From Protula sp. h YS-2021 (lineage: Eukaryota; Annelida; Polychaeta; Sabellida; Serpulidae): a stretch of DNA of 64,000 nucleotides. This document shows, piece by piece, positions 1 through 14,036 of this stretch (its first letter is position 1; each line of letters opens with the position of its first letter). A model generated the notes under the pieces. That model searched no databases, was not told where the DNA came from, and worked only from the letters and a program-made list of their open reading frames with translations. The translations under genes were made by a program, and so were the position numbers. The stretch is from positions 33,089,544 through 33,153,543 of the forward strand of contig OX457034.1 of NCBI GenBank assembly GCA_949752745.1, in the 5' to 3' direction.

Positions 1-3000
1 GGATGGTACATAATTCATACCCGCCAAATCTCTCGTCAAATTCCGTCTCTCTATCTGTGTTGGTAACTGGTAGCATGAAGGATGTATATGGCTAGAAAGG
101 CTTACTTTAAAAATATATATCAAAAAGTTACATAGTTATTACTAAGTTTCTTCCAGGACTGTTCTGACCATTTATCCAATCACTAAGACATGAATAAATC
201 TATTAATGAAAAATCTGTCTCGCTCTTCTAAAACCCATTCATTTAACACTTGCCTGGAGAAAACTTTGCCTTTATAAAAGTGCAATTTATAGCGTTCAGA
301 GTGACCTGAAAACACTGCTGGATGGTACATAATTCATACTCGCCAAATCTTTCGTCAAATTCCGTCTCTCTATCTGTGTTGGTAACTGGTAGAATGAGGG
401 ATGTATATGGCTAGAAAGGCTTACTTTAAAAATATATATCAAAAAGTTACATAGTTATTACCAAGTTTCTTCCAGGACTGTTCTGACCATTTATCCAATC
501 ACTATGACATGAATAAATCTATTAATGAAAAATCTGTCTCGCTCTTCTAAAACCCATTCATTTAACACTTGCCTGGAAAACTTTGCCTTTATAAAAGTGC
601 AATTTATAGCGTTCAGAGTGACCTGAAAACACTGCTGGATGGTACATAATTCATACTCGCCAAATCTCTCGTCAAATTCCGTCTCTCTATCTGTGTTGGT
701 AACTGGTAGCATGAGGGATGTATATGGCTAGAAAGGCTTACTTTAAAAATATATATCAAAAAGTTACATAGTTATTACTAAGTTTCTTCCAGGACTGTTC
801 TGACCATTTATCCAATCACTAAGACATGAATAAATCTATTTATGAAAAATTTGTCTCGCTGTTCTAAAACCCATTCATTTAACACTTGCCTGGAGAAAAC
901 TTTGCCTTTATAAAAGTGCAATTTATAGCGTTCAGAGTGACCTGAAAGCACTGCTGGATGGTACATAATTCATACCCGCCAAATCTCTCGTCAAATTCCG
1001 TCTCTCTATCTGTGTTGGTAACTGGTAGCGTGAAGGATGTATATGGCTAGAAAGGCTTACTTTAAAAATATATATCAAAAAGTTACATAGTTATTACTAA
1101 GTTTCTTCCAGGACTGTTCTGACCATTTATCCAATCACTAAGACATGAATAAATCTATTTATGAAAAATCTGTCTCGCTGTTCTAAAACCCATTCATTTA
1201 ACACTTGCCTGGAGAAAACTTTGCCTTTATAAAAGTGCAATTTATAGCGTTCAGAGTGACCTGAAAACACTGCTGGATGGTACATAATTCATACTCGCCA
1301 AATCCCTCGTTAAATTCCGTCTCTCTATCTGTGTTGGTAACTGGTAGCATGAAGGATGTATATGGCTAGAAAGGCTTACTTTAAAAATATATATCAAAAA
1401 GTTACATAGTTATTACTAAGTTTCTTCCAGGACTGTTCTGACCATTTATCCAATCACTAAGACATGAATAAATCTATTTATGAAAAATCTGTCTCGCTGT
1501 TCTAAAACCCATTCATTTAACACTTGCCTAGAGAAAACTTTGCCTTTATAAAAGTGCAATTTATAGCGTTCAGAGTGACCTGAAAACACTGCTGGATGGT
1601 ACATAATTCATACCCGCCAAATCTCTCGTCAAATTCCGTCTCTCTATCTGTGTTGGTAACTGGTAGCATGAAGGATGTATATGGCTAGAAAGGCTTACTT
1701 TAAAAATATATATCAAAAAGTTACATAGTTATTACTAAGTTTCTTCCAGGACTGTTCTGACCATTTATCCAATCACTAAGACATGAATAAATCTATTAAT
1801 GAAAAATCTGTCTCGCTCTTCTAAAACCCATTCATTTAACACTTGCCTGGAGAAAACTTTGCCTTTATAAAAGTGCAATTTATAGCGTTCAGAGTGACCT
1901 GAAAACACTGCTGGATGGTACATAATTCATACTCGCCAAATCTTTCGTCAAATTCCGTCTCTCTATCTGTGTTGGTAACTGGTAGAATGAGGGATGTATA
2001 TGGCTAGAAAGGCTTACTTTAAAAATATATATCAAAAAGTTACATAGTTATTACCAAGTTTCTTCCAGGACTGTTCTGACCATTTATCCAATCACTATGA
2101 CATGAATAAATCTATTAATGAAAAATCTGTCTCGCTCTTCTAAAACCCATTCATTTAACACTTGCCTGGAGAAAACTTTGCCTTTATAAAAGTGCAATTT
2201 ATAGCGTTCAGAGTGACCTGAAAACACTGCTGGATGGTACATAATTCATACTCGCCAAATCTCTCGTCAAATTCCGTCTCTCTATCTGTGTTGGTAACTG
2301 GTAGCATGAGGGATGTATATGGCTAGAAAGGCTTACTTTAAAAATATATATCAAAAAGTTACATAGTTATTACTAAGTTTCTTCCAGGACTGTTCTGACC
2401 ATTTATCCAATCACTAAGACATGAATAAATCTATTTATGAAAAATTTGTCTCGCTGTTCTAAAACCCATTCATTTAACACTTGCCTGGAGAAAACTTTGC
2501 CTTTATAAAAGTGCAATTTATAGCGTTCAGAGTGACCTGAAAGCACTGCTGGATGGTACATAATTCATACCCGCCAAATCTCTCGTCAAATTCCGTCTCT
2601 CTATCTGTGTTGGTAACTGGTAGCGTGAAGGATGTATATGGCTAGAAAGGCTTACTTTAAAAATATATATCAAAAAGTTACATAGTTATTACTAAGTTTC
2701 TTCCAGGACTGTTCTGACCATTTATCCAATCACTAAGACATGAATAAATCTATTTATGAAAAATCTGTCTCGCTGTTCTAAAACCCATTCATTTAACACT
2801 TGCCTGGAGAAAACTTTGCCTTTATAAAAGTGCAATTTATAGCGTTCAGAGTGACCTGAAAACACTGCTGGATGGTACATAATTCATACTCGCCAAATCC
2901 CTCGTTAAATTCCGTCTCTCTATCTGTGTTGGTAACTGGTAGCATGAAGGATGTATATGGCTAGAAAGGCTTACTTTAAAAATATATATCAAAAAGTTAC

Positions 3001-4460
3001 ATAGTTATTACTAAGTTTCTTCCAGGACTGTTCTGACCATTTATCCAATCACTAAGGCATGAATAAATCTATTTATGAAAAATCTGTCTCGCTGTTCTAA
3101 AACCCATTCATTTAACACTTGCCTGGAGAAAACTTTGGCTTTATAAAAGTGCAATTTATAGCGTTCAGAGTGACCTGAAAACACTGCTGGATGGTACATA
3201 ATTCATACTCGCCAAATCTCTCGTCAAATTCCGTCTCTCTATCTGTGTTGGTAACTGGTAGCATGAAGGATGTATATGGCTAGAAAGGCTTACTTTAAAA
3301 ATATATATCAAAATGTTACATAGTTATTACTAAGTTTCTTCCAGGACTGTTCTGACCATTTATCCAATCACTAAGACATGAATAAATCTATTTATGAAAA
3401 ATCTGTCTCGCTGTTCTAAAACCCATTCATTTAACACTTGCCTGGAGAAAACTTTGCCTTTATAAAAGTGCAATTTATAGCGTTCAGAGTGACCTGAAAA
3501 CACTGCTGGATGGTACATAATTCATACTCGCCAAATCTCTCGTCAAATTCCGTTTCTCTATCTCTGTTGGTAACTGGTAGCATGAGGGATGTATATGGCT
3601 AGAAAGGCTTACTTTAAAAATATATATCAAAAAGTTACATAGTTATTACTAAGTTTCTTCCAGGACTGTTCTGACCATTTATCCAATCACTAAGACATGA
3701 ATAAATCTATTTATGAAAAATTTGTCTCGCCGTTCTAAAACCCATTCATTTAACACTTGCCTGGAGAAAACTTTGCCTTTATAAAAGTGCAATTTATAGC
3801 GTTCAGAGTGACCTGAAAGCACTGCTGGATGGTACATAATTCATACCCGCCAAATCTCTCGTCAAATTCCGTCTCTCTATCTGTGTTGGTAACTGGTAGC
3901 GTGAAGGATGTATATGGCTAGAAAGGCTTACTTTAAAAATATATATCAAAAAGTTACATAGTTATTACTAAGTTTCTTCCAGGACTGTTCTGACCATTTA
4001 TCCAATCACTAAGACATGAATAAATCTATTTATGAAAAATCTGTCTCGCTGTTCTAAAACCCATTCATTTAACACTTGCCTGGAGAAAACTTTGCCTTTA
4101 TAAAAGTGCAATTTATAGCGTTCAGAGTGACCTGAAAACACTGCTGGATGGTACATAATTCATACTCCCCAAATCCCTCGTTAAATTCCGTCTCTCTATC
4201 TGTGTTGGTAACTGGTAGCATGAAGGATGTATATGGCTAGAAAGGCTTACTTTAAAAATATATATCAAAAAGTTACATAGTTATTACTAAGTTTCTTCCA
4301 GGACTGTTCTGACCATTTATCCAATCACTAAGACATGAATAAATCTATTTATGAAAAATCTGTCTTGCTGTTCTAAAACTCATTCATTTAACACTTGCCT
4401 GGAGAAAACTTTGCCGTTATAAATTGCAATTTATAGCGTTCAGAGTGACCTGAAAACACT
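1..4460. repeat. Higher-order repeat, 5-monomer then 4-monomer period
   Basis: Diagnostic variants repeat in register. The ctttcgtc variant occurs near 350 and 1943. The gaaagcac variant starts at 944, 2539 and 3815. The ccctcgtt variant is near 1301, 2896 and 4172. Successive distances are ~1,595 bp (5 monomers) and then 1,276 bp (4 monomers). This is unequal exchange acting on multi-monomer units. Confidence 0.85.
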
Positions 4461-5089
4461 GCTGGATGGTACATAATTCATACTCGCCAAATCTCTCGTC
4501 AAATTCCGTCTCTCTATCTGTGTTGGTAACTGGTAGCGTGAAGGATGTATATGGCTAGAAAGGCTTACTTTAAAAATATATATCAAAAAGTTACATAGTT
4601 ATTACTAAGTTTCTTCCAGGACTGTTCTGACCATTTATCCAATCACTAAGGCATGAATAAATCTATTTATGAAAAATCTGTCTCGCTGTTCTAAAACCCA
4701 TTCATTTAACACTTGCCTGGAGAAAACTTTGGCTTTATAAAAGTGCAATTTATAGCGTTCAGAGTGACCTGAAAACACTGCTGGATGGTACATAATTCAT
4801 ACTCGCCAAATCTCTCGTCAAATTCCGTCTCTCTATCTGTGTTGGTAACTGGTAGCATGAAGGATGTATATGGCTAGAAAGGCTTACTTTAAAAATATAT
4901 ATCAAAAAGTTACATAGTTATTACTAAGTTTCTTCCAGGACTGTTCTGACCATTTATCCAATCACTAAGACATGAATAAATCTATTTATGAAAAATCTGT
5001 CTCGCTGTTCTAAAACTCATTCATTTAACACTTGCCTGGAGAAAACTTTGCCGTTATAAATTGCAATTTATAGCGTTCAGAGTGACCTG

Positions 5090-7650
5090 AAAACACTGCT
5101 GGATGGTACATAATTCATACTCGCCAAATCTCTCGTCAAATTCCGTCTCTCTATCTGTGTTGATAACTGGTAGCATGAAGGATGTATATGGCTAGAAAGG
5201 CTTACTTTAAAAATATATATCAAAAAGTTACATAGTTATTACTAAGTTTCTTCCAGGACTGTTCTGACCATTTATCTAATCACTAAGACATGAATAAATC
5301 TATTTATGAAAAATCTGTCCCGCTGTTCTAAAACCCATTCATTTAACACTTGCCTGGAGAAAACTTTGCCTTTATAAAAGTGCAATTTATAGCGTTCAGA
5401 GTGACCTGAAAACACTGCTGGATGGTACATAATTCATACTCGCCAAATCTCTCGTCAAATTCCGTCTCTCTATCTGTGTTGGTAACTGGTAGCATGAAGG
5501 ATGTATATGGCTAGAAAGGCTTACTTTAAAAATATATATCAAAAAGTTACATAGTTATTACTAAGTTTCTTCCAGGACTGTTCTGACCATTTATCCAATC
5601 ACTAAGACATGAATAAATCTATTTATGTAAAATCTGTCTCGCTGTTCTAAAACCCATTCATTTAACACTTGCCTGGAGAAAACTTTGCCTTTATAAAAGT
5701 GCAATTTATAGCTTTCAGAGTGACCTGAAAACACTGCTGGATGGTACATAATTCATACTCGCCAAATCTCTCGTCAAATTCCGTCTCTCTATCTGTGTTG
5801 GTAACTGATAGCATGAAGGATGTATATGGCTAGAAAGGCTTACTTTAAAAATATATATCAAAAAGTTACATAATTATTACTAAGTTTCTTCCAGGACTGT
5901 TCTGACCATTTATCCAATCACTAAGACATGAATAAATCTATTTATGAAAAATATGTCTCGCTGTTCTAAAACCCATTCATTTAACACTTGCCTGGAGAAT
6001 ACTTTGCCTTTATAAAAGTGCAATTTATAGCGTTCAGAGTGACCTGAAAACACTGCTGGATGGTACATAATTCATACTCGCCAAATCTCTCGTCAAATTC
6101 CGTCTCTCTATCTCAGTTGGCAACTGGTAGCATGAAGGATGTATATGGCTAGAAAGGCTTACTTTAAAAATATATATCAAAAAGTTACATAGTTATTACT
6201 AAGTTTCTTCCAGGACTGTTCTGACCATTTATCCAATCACTAAGACATGAATAAATCTATTTATGAAAAATCTGTCTCGCTGTTCTAAAACTCATTCATT
6301 TAACACTTGCCTGGAGAAAACTTTGCCGTTATAAATTGCAATTTATAGCGTTCAGAGTGACCTGAAAACACTGCTGGATGGTACATAATTCATACTCGCC
6401 AAATCTCTCGTCAAATTCCGTCTCTCTATCTGTGTTGGTAACTGGTAGCATGAAGGATGTATATGGCTAGAAAGGCTTACTTTAAAAATATATATCAAAA
6501 AGTTACATAGTTATTACTAAGTTTCTTCCAGGACTGTTCTGACCATTTATCTAATCACTAAGACATGAATAAATCTATTTATGAAAAATCTGTCCCGCTG
6601 TTCTAAAACCCATTCATTTAACACTTGCCTGGAGAAAACTTTGCCTTTATAAAAGTGCAATTTATAGCGTTCAGAGTGACCTGAAAACACTGCTGGATGG
6701 TACATAATTCATACTCGCCAAATCTCTCGTCAAATTCCGTCTCTCTATCTGTGTTGGTAACTGGTAGCATGAAGGATGTATATGGCTAGAAAGGCTTACT
6801 TTAAAAATATATATCAAAAAGTTACATAGTTATTACTAAGTTTCTTCCAGGACTGTTCTGACCATTTATCCAATCACTAAGACATGAATAAATCTATTTA
6901 TGTAAAATCTGTCTCGCTGTTCTAAAACCCATTCATTTAACACTTGCCTGGAGAAAACTTTGCCTTTATAAAAGTGCAATTTATAGCTTTCAGAGTGACC
7001 TGAAAACACTGCTGGATGGTACATAATTCATACTCGCCAAATCTCTCGTCAAATTCCGTCTCTCTATCTGTGTTGGTAACTGATAGCATGAAGGATGTAT
7101 ATGGCTAGAAAGGCTTACTTTAAAAATATATATCAAAAAGTTACATAATTATTACTAAGTTTCTTCCAGGACTGTTCTGACCATTTATCCAATCACTAAG
7201 ACATGAATAAATCTATTTATGAAAAATATGTCTCGCTGTTCTAAAACCCATTCATTTAACACTTGCCTGGAGAATACTTTGCCTTTATAAAAGTGCAATT
7301 TATAGCGTTCAGAGTGACCTGAAAACACTGCTGGATGGTACATAATTCATACTCGCCAAATCTCTCGTCAAATTCCGTCTCTCTATCTCAGTTGGCAACT
7401 GGTAGCATGAAGGATGTATATGGCTAGAAAGGCTTACTTTAAAAATATATATCAAAAAGTTACATAGTTATTACTAAGTTTCTTCCAGGACTGTTCTGAC
7501 CATTTATCCAATCACTAAGACATGAATAAATCTATTTATGAAAAATCTGTCTCGCTGTTCTAAAACCCATTCATTTAACACTTGCCTGGAGAAAACTTTG
7601 CCTTTATAAAAGTGCAATTTATAGCGTTCAGAGTGACCTGAAAACACTGC
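5090..7650. repeat. Tandem 4-monomer duplication (~1,275 bp)
   Basis: The monomer variants tagctttcag (near 5710 and 6985), gtaactgatag, gagaatacttt and tctcagttggcaac occur in the same order in both halves, offset by ~1,275 bp. The ttgccgttataaattg variant (4412, 5048, 6323) marks the neighbouring units. Confidence 0.8.
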
Positions 7651-10600
7651 TGGATGGTACATAATTCATACTCGCCAAATCTCTCGTCAAATTCCGTCTC
7701 TCTATCTGTGTTGGTAACTGGTAGCATGAAGGATGTATATGGCTAGAAAGGCTTACTTTAAAAATATATATCAAAAAGTTACACAATTATTACTAAGTTT
7801 CTTCCAGGACTGTTCTGACCATTTATCCAATCACTAAGACATGAATAAATCTATTTATGAAAAATATGTCTCGCTGTTCTAAAACCCATTCATTTAACAC
7901 TTGCCTGGAGAATACTTTGCCTTTATAAAAGTGCAATTTATAGCGTTCAGAGTGACCTGAAAACACTGCTGGATGGTACATAATTCATACACGCCAAATC
8001 TCTCGTCAAATTCCGTCTCTCTATCTGTGTTGGTAACTGGTAGCATGAAGGATGCATATGGCTAGAAAAGCTTACTTTAAAAATATATAACAAAAAGTTA
8101 CATAGTTATTACTAAGTTTCTTCCAGGACTGTTCTGACCATTTATCCAATCACTAAGACATGAATAAATCTATTTATGAAAAATCTGTCTCGCTGTTCTA
8201 AAACCCATTCATTTAACACTTGCCTGGAGAAAACTTTGCCTTTATAAAAGTGCAATTTATAGCGTTCAGAGTGACCTGAAAACACTGCTGGATGGTACAT
8301 AATTCATACTCGCCAAATCTCTCGTCAAATTCCGTCTCTCTATCTGTGTTGGTAACTGGTAGCATGAAGGATGTATATGGCTAGAAAGGCTTACTTTAAA
8401 AATATATATCAAAAAGTTACATAGTTATTACTAAGTTTCTTCCAGGACTGTTCTGACCATTTATCCAATCACTAAGACATGAATAAATCTATTTATGTAA
8501 AATCTGTCTCGCTGTTCTAAAACCCATTCATTTAACACTTGCCTGGAGAAAACTTTGCCTTTATAAAAGTGCAATTTATAGCTTTCAGAGTGACCTGAAA
8601 ACACTGCTGGATGGTACATAATTCATACTCGCCAAATCTCTCGTCAAATTCCGTCTCTCTATCTGTGTTGGTAACTGATAGCATGAAGGATGTATATGGC
8701 TAGAAAGGCTTACTTTAAAAATATATATCAAAAAGTTACATAATTATTACTAAGTTTCTTCCAGGACTGTTCTGACCATTTATCCAATCACTAAGACATG
8801 AATAAATCTATTTATGAAAAATATGTCTCGCTGTTCTAAAACCCATTCATTTAACACTTGCCTGGAGAATACTTTGCCTTTATAAAAGTGCAATTTATAG
8901 CGTTCAGAGTGACCTGAAAACACTGCTGGATGGTACATAATTCATACACGCCAAATCTCTCGTCAAATTCCGTCTCTCTATCTGTGTTGGTAACTGGTAG
9001 CATGAAGGATGCATATGGCTAGAAAAGCTTACTTTAAAAATATATAACAAAAAGTTACATAGTTATTACTAAGTTTCTTCCAGGACTGTTCTGACCATTT
9101 ATCCAATCACTAAGACATGAATAAATCTATTTATGAAAAATCTGTCTCGCTGTTCTAAAACCCATTCATTTAACACTTGCCTGGAGAAAACTTTGCCTTT
9201 ATAAAAGTGCAATTTATAGCGTTCAGAGTGACCTGAAAACACTGCTGGATGGTACATAATTCATACTCGCCAAATCTCTCGTCAAATTCCGTCTCTCTAT
9301 CTGTGTTGGTAACTGGTAGCATGAAGGATGTATATGGCTAGAAAGGCTTACTTTAAAAATATATATCAAAAAGTTACATAGTTATTACTAAGTTTCTTCC
9401 AGGACTGTTCTGACCATTTATCCAATCACTAAGACATGAATAAATCTATTTATGTAAAATCTGTCTCGCTGTTCTAAAACCCATTCATTTAACACTTGCC
9501 TGGAGAAAACTTTGCCTTTATAAAAGTGCAATTTATAGCTTTCAGAGTGACCTGAAAACACTGCTGGATGGTACATAATTCATACTCGCCAAATCTCTCG
9601 TCAAATTCCGTCTCTCTATCTGTGTTGGTAACTGATAGCATGAAGGATGTATATGGCTAGAAAGGCTTACTTTAAAAATATATATCAAAAAGTTACATAA
9701 TTATTACTAAGTTTCTTCCAGGACTGTTCTGACCATTTATCCAATCACTAAGACATGAATAAATCTATTTATGAAAAATATGTCTCGCTGTTCTAAAACC
9801 CATTCATTTAACACTTGCCTGGAGAATACTTTGCCTTTATAAAAGTGCAATTTATAGCGTTCAGAGTGACCTGAAAACACTGCTGGATGGTACATAATTC
9901 ATACACGCCAAATCTCTCGTCAAATTCCGTCTCTCTATCTGTGTTGGTAACTGGTAGCATGAAGGATGCATATGGCTAGAAAAGCTTACTTTAAAAATAT
10001 ATAACAAAAAGTTACATAGTTATTACTAAGTTTCTTCCAGGACTGTTCTGACCATTTATCCAATCACTAAGACATGAATAAATCTATTTATGAAAAATCT
10101 GTCTCGCTGTTCTAAAACCCATTCATTTAACACTTGCCTGGAGAAAACTTTGCCTTTATAAAAGTGCAATTTATAGCGTTCAGAGTGACCTGAAAACACT
10201 GCTGGATGGTACATAATTCATACTCGCCAAATCTCTCGTCAAATTCCGTCTCTCTATCTGTGTTGGTAACTGGTAGCATGAAGGATGTATATGGCTAGAA
10301 AGGCTTACTTTAAAAATATATATCAAAAAGTTACATAGTTATTACTAAGTTTCTTCAAGGACTGTTCTGACCATTGATCCAATCACTAAGACATGAATAA
10401 ATCTATTTATGTAAAATCTGTCTCGCTGTTCTAAAACCCATTCATTTAACACTTGCCTGGAGAAAACTTTGCCTTTATAAAAGTGCAATTTATAGCTTTC
10501 AGAGTGACCTGAAAACACTGCTGGATGGTACATAATTCATACTCGCCAAATCTCTCGTCAAATTCCGTCTCTCTATCTGTGTTGGTAACTGATAGCATGA

Positions 10601-11700
10601 AGGATGTATATGGCTAGAAAGGCTTACTTTAAAAATATATATCAAAAAGTTACATAATTATTACTAAGTTTCTTCCAGGACTGTTCTGACCATTTATCCA
10701 ATCACTAAGACATGAATAAATCTATTTATGAAAAATATGTCTCGCTGTTCTAAAACCCATTCATTTAACACTTGCCTGGAGAATACTTTGCCTTTATAAA
10801 AGTGCAATTTATAGCGTTCAGAGTGACCTGAAAACACTGCTGGATGGTACATAATTCATACTCGCCAAATCTCTCGTCAAATTCCGTCTCTCTATCTGAG
10901 TTGGCAACTGGTAGCATGAAGGATGTATATGGCTAGAAAGGCTTACTTTAAAAATATATATCAAAAAGTTACATAGTTATTACTAAGTTTCTTCCAGGAC
11001 TGTTCTGACCATTTATCCAATCACTAAGACATGAATAAATCTATTTATGAAAAATCTGTCTCGCTGTTCTAAAACCCATTCATTTAACACTTGCCTGGAG
11101 AAAACTTTGCCTTTATAAAAGTGCAATTTATAGCGTTCAGAGTGACCTGAAAACACTGCTGGATGGTACATAATTCATACTCGCCAAATCTCTCGTCAAA
11201 TTCCGTCTCTCTATCTGTGTTGGTAACTGGTAGCATGAAGGATGTATATGGCTAGAAAGGCTTACTTTAAAAATATATATCAAAAAGTTACACAATTATT
11301 ACTAAGTTTCTTCCAGGACTGTTCTGACCATTTATCCAATCACTAAGACATGAATAAATCTATTTATGAAAAATATGTCTCGCTGTTCTAAAACCCATTC
11401 ATTTAACACTTGCCTGGAGAATACTTTGCCTTTATAAAAGTGCAATTTATAGCGTTCAGAGTGACCTGAAAACACTGCTGGATGGTACATAATTCATACA
11501 CGCCAAATCTCTCGTCAAATTCCGTCTCTCTATCTGTGTTGGTAACTGGTAGCATGAAGGATGCATATGGCTAGAAAAGCTTACTTTAAAAATATATAAC
11601 AAAAAGTTACATAGTTATTACTAAGTTTCTTCCAGGACTGTTCTGACCATTTATCCAATCACTAAGACATGAATAAATCTATTTATGAAAAATCTGTCTC
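7650..11700. repeat. 3-monomer higher-order repeat (957 bp)
   Basis: A distinctive monomer carrying catacacgcc, gatgcatatgg, ctagaaaagc and atatataac recurs near 7989, 8946, 9902 and 11497. The steps are 957, 957 and 1,595 bp. The tagctttcag monomer keeps the same spacing (near 8580, 9538 and 10495). The same catacacgcc/gcatatgg monomer reappears just right of the retrotransposon at 26056. Confidence 0.85.
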
Positions 11701-11719
11701 GCTGTTCTAAAACCCATTC

Positions 11720-13729
11720 ATTTAACACTTGCCTGGAGAAAACTTTGCCTTTGTAAAAGTGCAATTTATAGCGTTCAGAGTGACCTGAAAACACTGCTGG
11801 ATGGTACATAATTCATACTCGCCAAATCTCTCGTCAAATTCCCGTCTCTCTATCTGTGTTGGTAACTGGTAGCATGAAGGATGTATATGGCTAGAAAGGC
11901 TTACTTTAAAAATATATATCAAAAAGTTACATAGTTATTACTAAGTTTCTTCCAGGACTGTTCTGACCATTTATCCAATCACTAAGACATGAATAAATCT
12001 ATTTATGAAAAATCTGTCTCGCTGTTCTAAAACCCATTCATTTAACACTTGCCTAGAGAAAACTTTGCCTTTATAAAAGTGCAATTTATAGCGTTCAGAG
12101 TGACCTGAAAACACTGCTGGATGGTACATAATTCATACTCGCCAAATCACCTCGTCAAATTCCGTCTCTCTATCTGTGTTGGTAACTGGTAGCATGAAGG
12201 ATGTATATGGCTAGAAAGGCTTACTTTAAAAATATATATCAAAAAGTTACATAGTTATTACTAAGTTTCTTCCAGGACTGTTCTGACCATTTATCCAATC
12301 ACTAAGACATGAATAAATCTATTTATGAAAAATCTGTCTTGCTGTTCTAAAACCCATTACTTTTAACACTTGCCTGGAGAAAACTTTGCCTTTATAAATT
12401 GCAATTTATAGCGTTCAGAGTGACCTGAAAACACTGGCGGATGGTACATAATTCATACTCGCCAAATCTCTCGTCAAATTCCGTCTCTCTATCTGTGTTG
12501 GTAACTGGTAGCATGAAGGATGTATATGGCTAGAAAGGCTTACTTTAAAAATATATATCAAAAAGTTACATAGTTATTACTAAGTTTCTTCCAGGACTGT
12601 TCTGACCATTTATCCAATCACTAAGACATGAATAAATCTATTTATGAAAAATCTGTCTCGCTGTTCTAAAACCCATTCATTTAACACTTGCCTGGAGAAA
12701 ACTTTGCCTTTATAAAAGTGCAATTTATAGCGTTCAGAGTGACCTGAAAACACTGCTGGATGGTACATAATTCATACTCGCCAAATCTCTCGTCAAATTC
12801 CCGTCTCTCTATCTGTGTTGGTAACTGGTAGCATGAAGGATGTATATGGCTAGAAAGGCTTACTTTAAAAATATATATCAAAAAGTTACATAGTTATTAC
12901 TAAGTTTCTTCCAGGACTGTTCTGACCATTTATCCAATCACTAAGACATGAATAAATCTATTTATGAAAAATCTGTCTCGCTGTTCTAAAACCCATTCAT
13001 TTAACACTTGCCTAGAGAAAACTTTGCCTTTATAAAAGTGCAATTTATAGCGTTCAGAGTGACCTGAAAACACTGCTGGATGGTACATAATTCATACTCG
13101 CCAAATCACCTCGTCAAATTCCGTCTCTCTATCTGTGTTGGTAACTGGTAGCATGAAGGATGTATATGGCTAGAAAGGCTTACTTTAAAAATATATATCA
13201 AAAAGTTACATAGTTATTACTAAGTTTCTTCCAGGACTGTTCTGACCATTTATCCAATCACTAAGACATGAATAAATCTATTTATGAAAAATCTGTCTTG
13301 CTGTTCTAAAACCCATTACTTTTAACACTTGCCTGGAGAAAACTTTGCCTTTATAAATTGCAATTTATAGCGTTCAGAGTGACCTGAAAACACTGGTGGA
13401 TGGTACATAATTCATACTCGCCAAATCTCTCGTCAAATTCCGTCTCTCTATCTGTGTTGGTAACTGGTAGCATGAAGGATGTATATGGCTAGAAAGGCTT
13501 ACTTTAAAAATATATATCAAAAAGTTACATAGTTATTACTAAGTTTCTTCCAGGACTGTTCTGACCATTTATCCAATCACTAAGACATGAATAAATCTAT
13601 TTATGAAAAATCTGTCTCGCTGTTCTAAAACCCATTCATTTAACACTTGCCTAGAGAATACTTTGCCTTTATAAAAGTGCAATTTATAGCGTTCAGAGTG
13701 ACCTGAAAACACTGCTGGATGGTACATAA
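11720..13729. repeat. 3-monomer duplication (959 bp) ending at the retrotransposon
   Basis: Monomers with aattcccgtctc (11838, 12797), aaatcacctcg (12146, 13104) and cccattacttttaac (near 12353, 13313) form two trimers offset by 959 bp. The same first two variants follow the retrotransposon in the same order (26402, 26712), so the insertion split a higher-order array. Confidence 0.85.
13726..13729. repeat. Left target-site duplication ATAA
   Basis: The satellite reads ...ggtacATAA directly before the LTR terminus, and the right junction resumes with ATAAttcatac at 26052. Together they rebuild an uninterrupted monomer. A 4-bp duplication is within the usual range for Ty3/gypsy integrases. Confidence 0.93.
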
Positions 13730-14019
13730 TGTGACAATATAGTATGTGTCAATTAGTAGAGCTGACTGTACCGACGGACGGACAAAAAGTGATCGGGCGA
13801 ACTTTTAAGTCCGGAGCACAATAAAAGACGTCCGTTCAGTTTCAATACCAAATCAGTTCTCTTTATTCCAACAACAATCATCAAAACGTCATTGCACGCA
13901 TACGCGTGACGAAACGGCCACGCAACGTCACGATCGACGTTGCGTGCTCGCATCAATCAATCAATTACGAAATCAATTAGCACAGGACTGATTGCTCACA
14001 ACTTCACCAATTCTTCACA
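13730..14019 (-). repeat. 3' LTR (290 bp)
   Basis: Begins TGTGACAATATAG and ends TTCTTCACA on the + strand, giving TG...CA ends in either orientation. On the element's sense strand it carries an AATAAA polyadenylation signal (complement of 13862-13867). It also has a CpG-rich hairpin, cgcaacgtc/gacgttgcg, near 13921-13944. The short minus-strand ORF crossing it is not conserved with any family I know and is taken as chance. Confidence 0.95.
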
Positions 14020-14036
14020 TTACCCCCTAATTTCCC
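14020..14036 (-). other. Purine-rich tract (probable PPT)
   Basis: On the sense (minus) strand GGGAAATTAGGGGGTAA lies immediately before the 3' LTR. This is where plus-strand DNA synthesis is primed in LTR elements. It is interrupted by a few pyrimidines, so the call rests mainly on position. Confidence 0.6.

Larger units (their letters stand above)
1..13729. repeat. 319-bp satellite array, block A (~43 monomers)
   Basis: Head-to-tail copies of a ~319-bp, AT-rich monomer. The landmark ggatggtacataattcat recurs at 1, 320, 637 and 956; the 317-bp second step reflects a 2-bp deletion in that copy. Monomers differ by only a few diagnostic changes, and these changes recur in a fixed order, which marks higher-order repeats. 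Each monomer holds a short palindrome (ATAAAT-ct-ATTTAT in most copies) and TATAAAAG and CCAATCAC words, but no convincing gene or RNA polymerase III boxes. Centromeric or heterochromatic placement is plausible but is not shown by the sequence. Confidence 0.98.

Noticed and set aside
10345..10533. Repeated ~62-73-aa minus-strand frames in the satellite (MYHPAVFSGH- and MIYIFKVSLSSH-type)
   Set aside because: They appear wherever a monomer happens to lack a stop, change frame with single-base variants and have no promoter or family. They are by-products of monomer similarity.
1..13729. Regularly spaced repeats considered as a CRISPR array
   Set aside because: The unit is 319 bp with no unique spacers, and the context is an animal satellite.
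13753..13956. 67-aa frame in each LTR (also 25729-25932)
   Set aside because: It overlaps the promoter and polyA region of the LTR, and there is no known product at this place.
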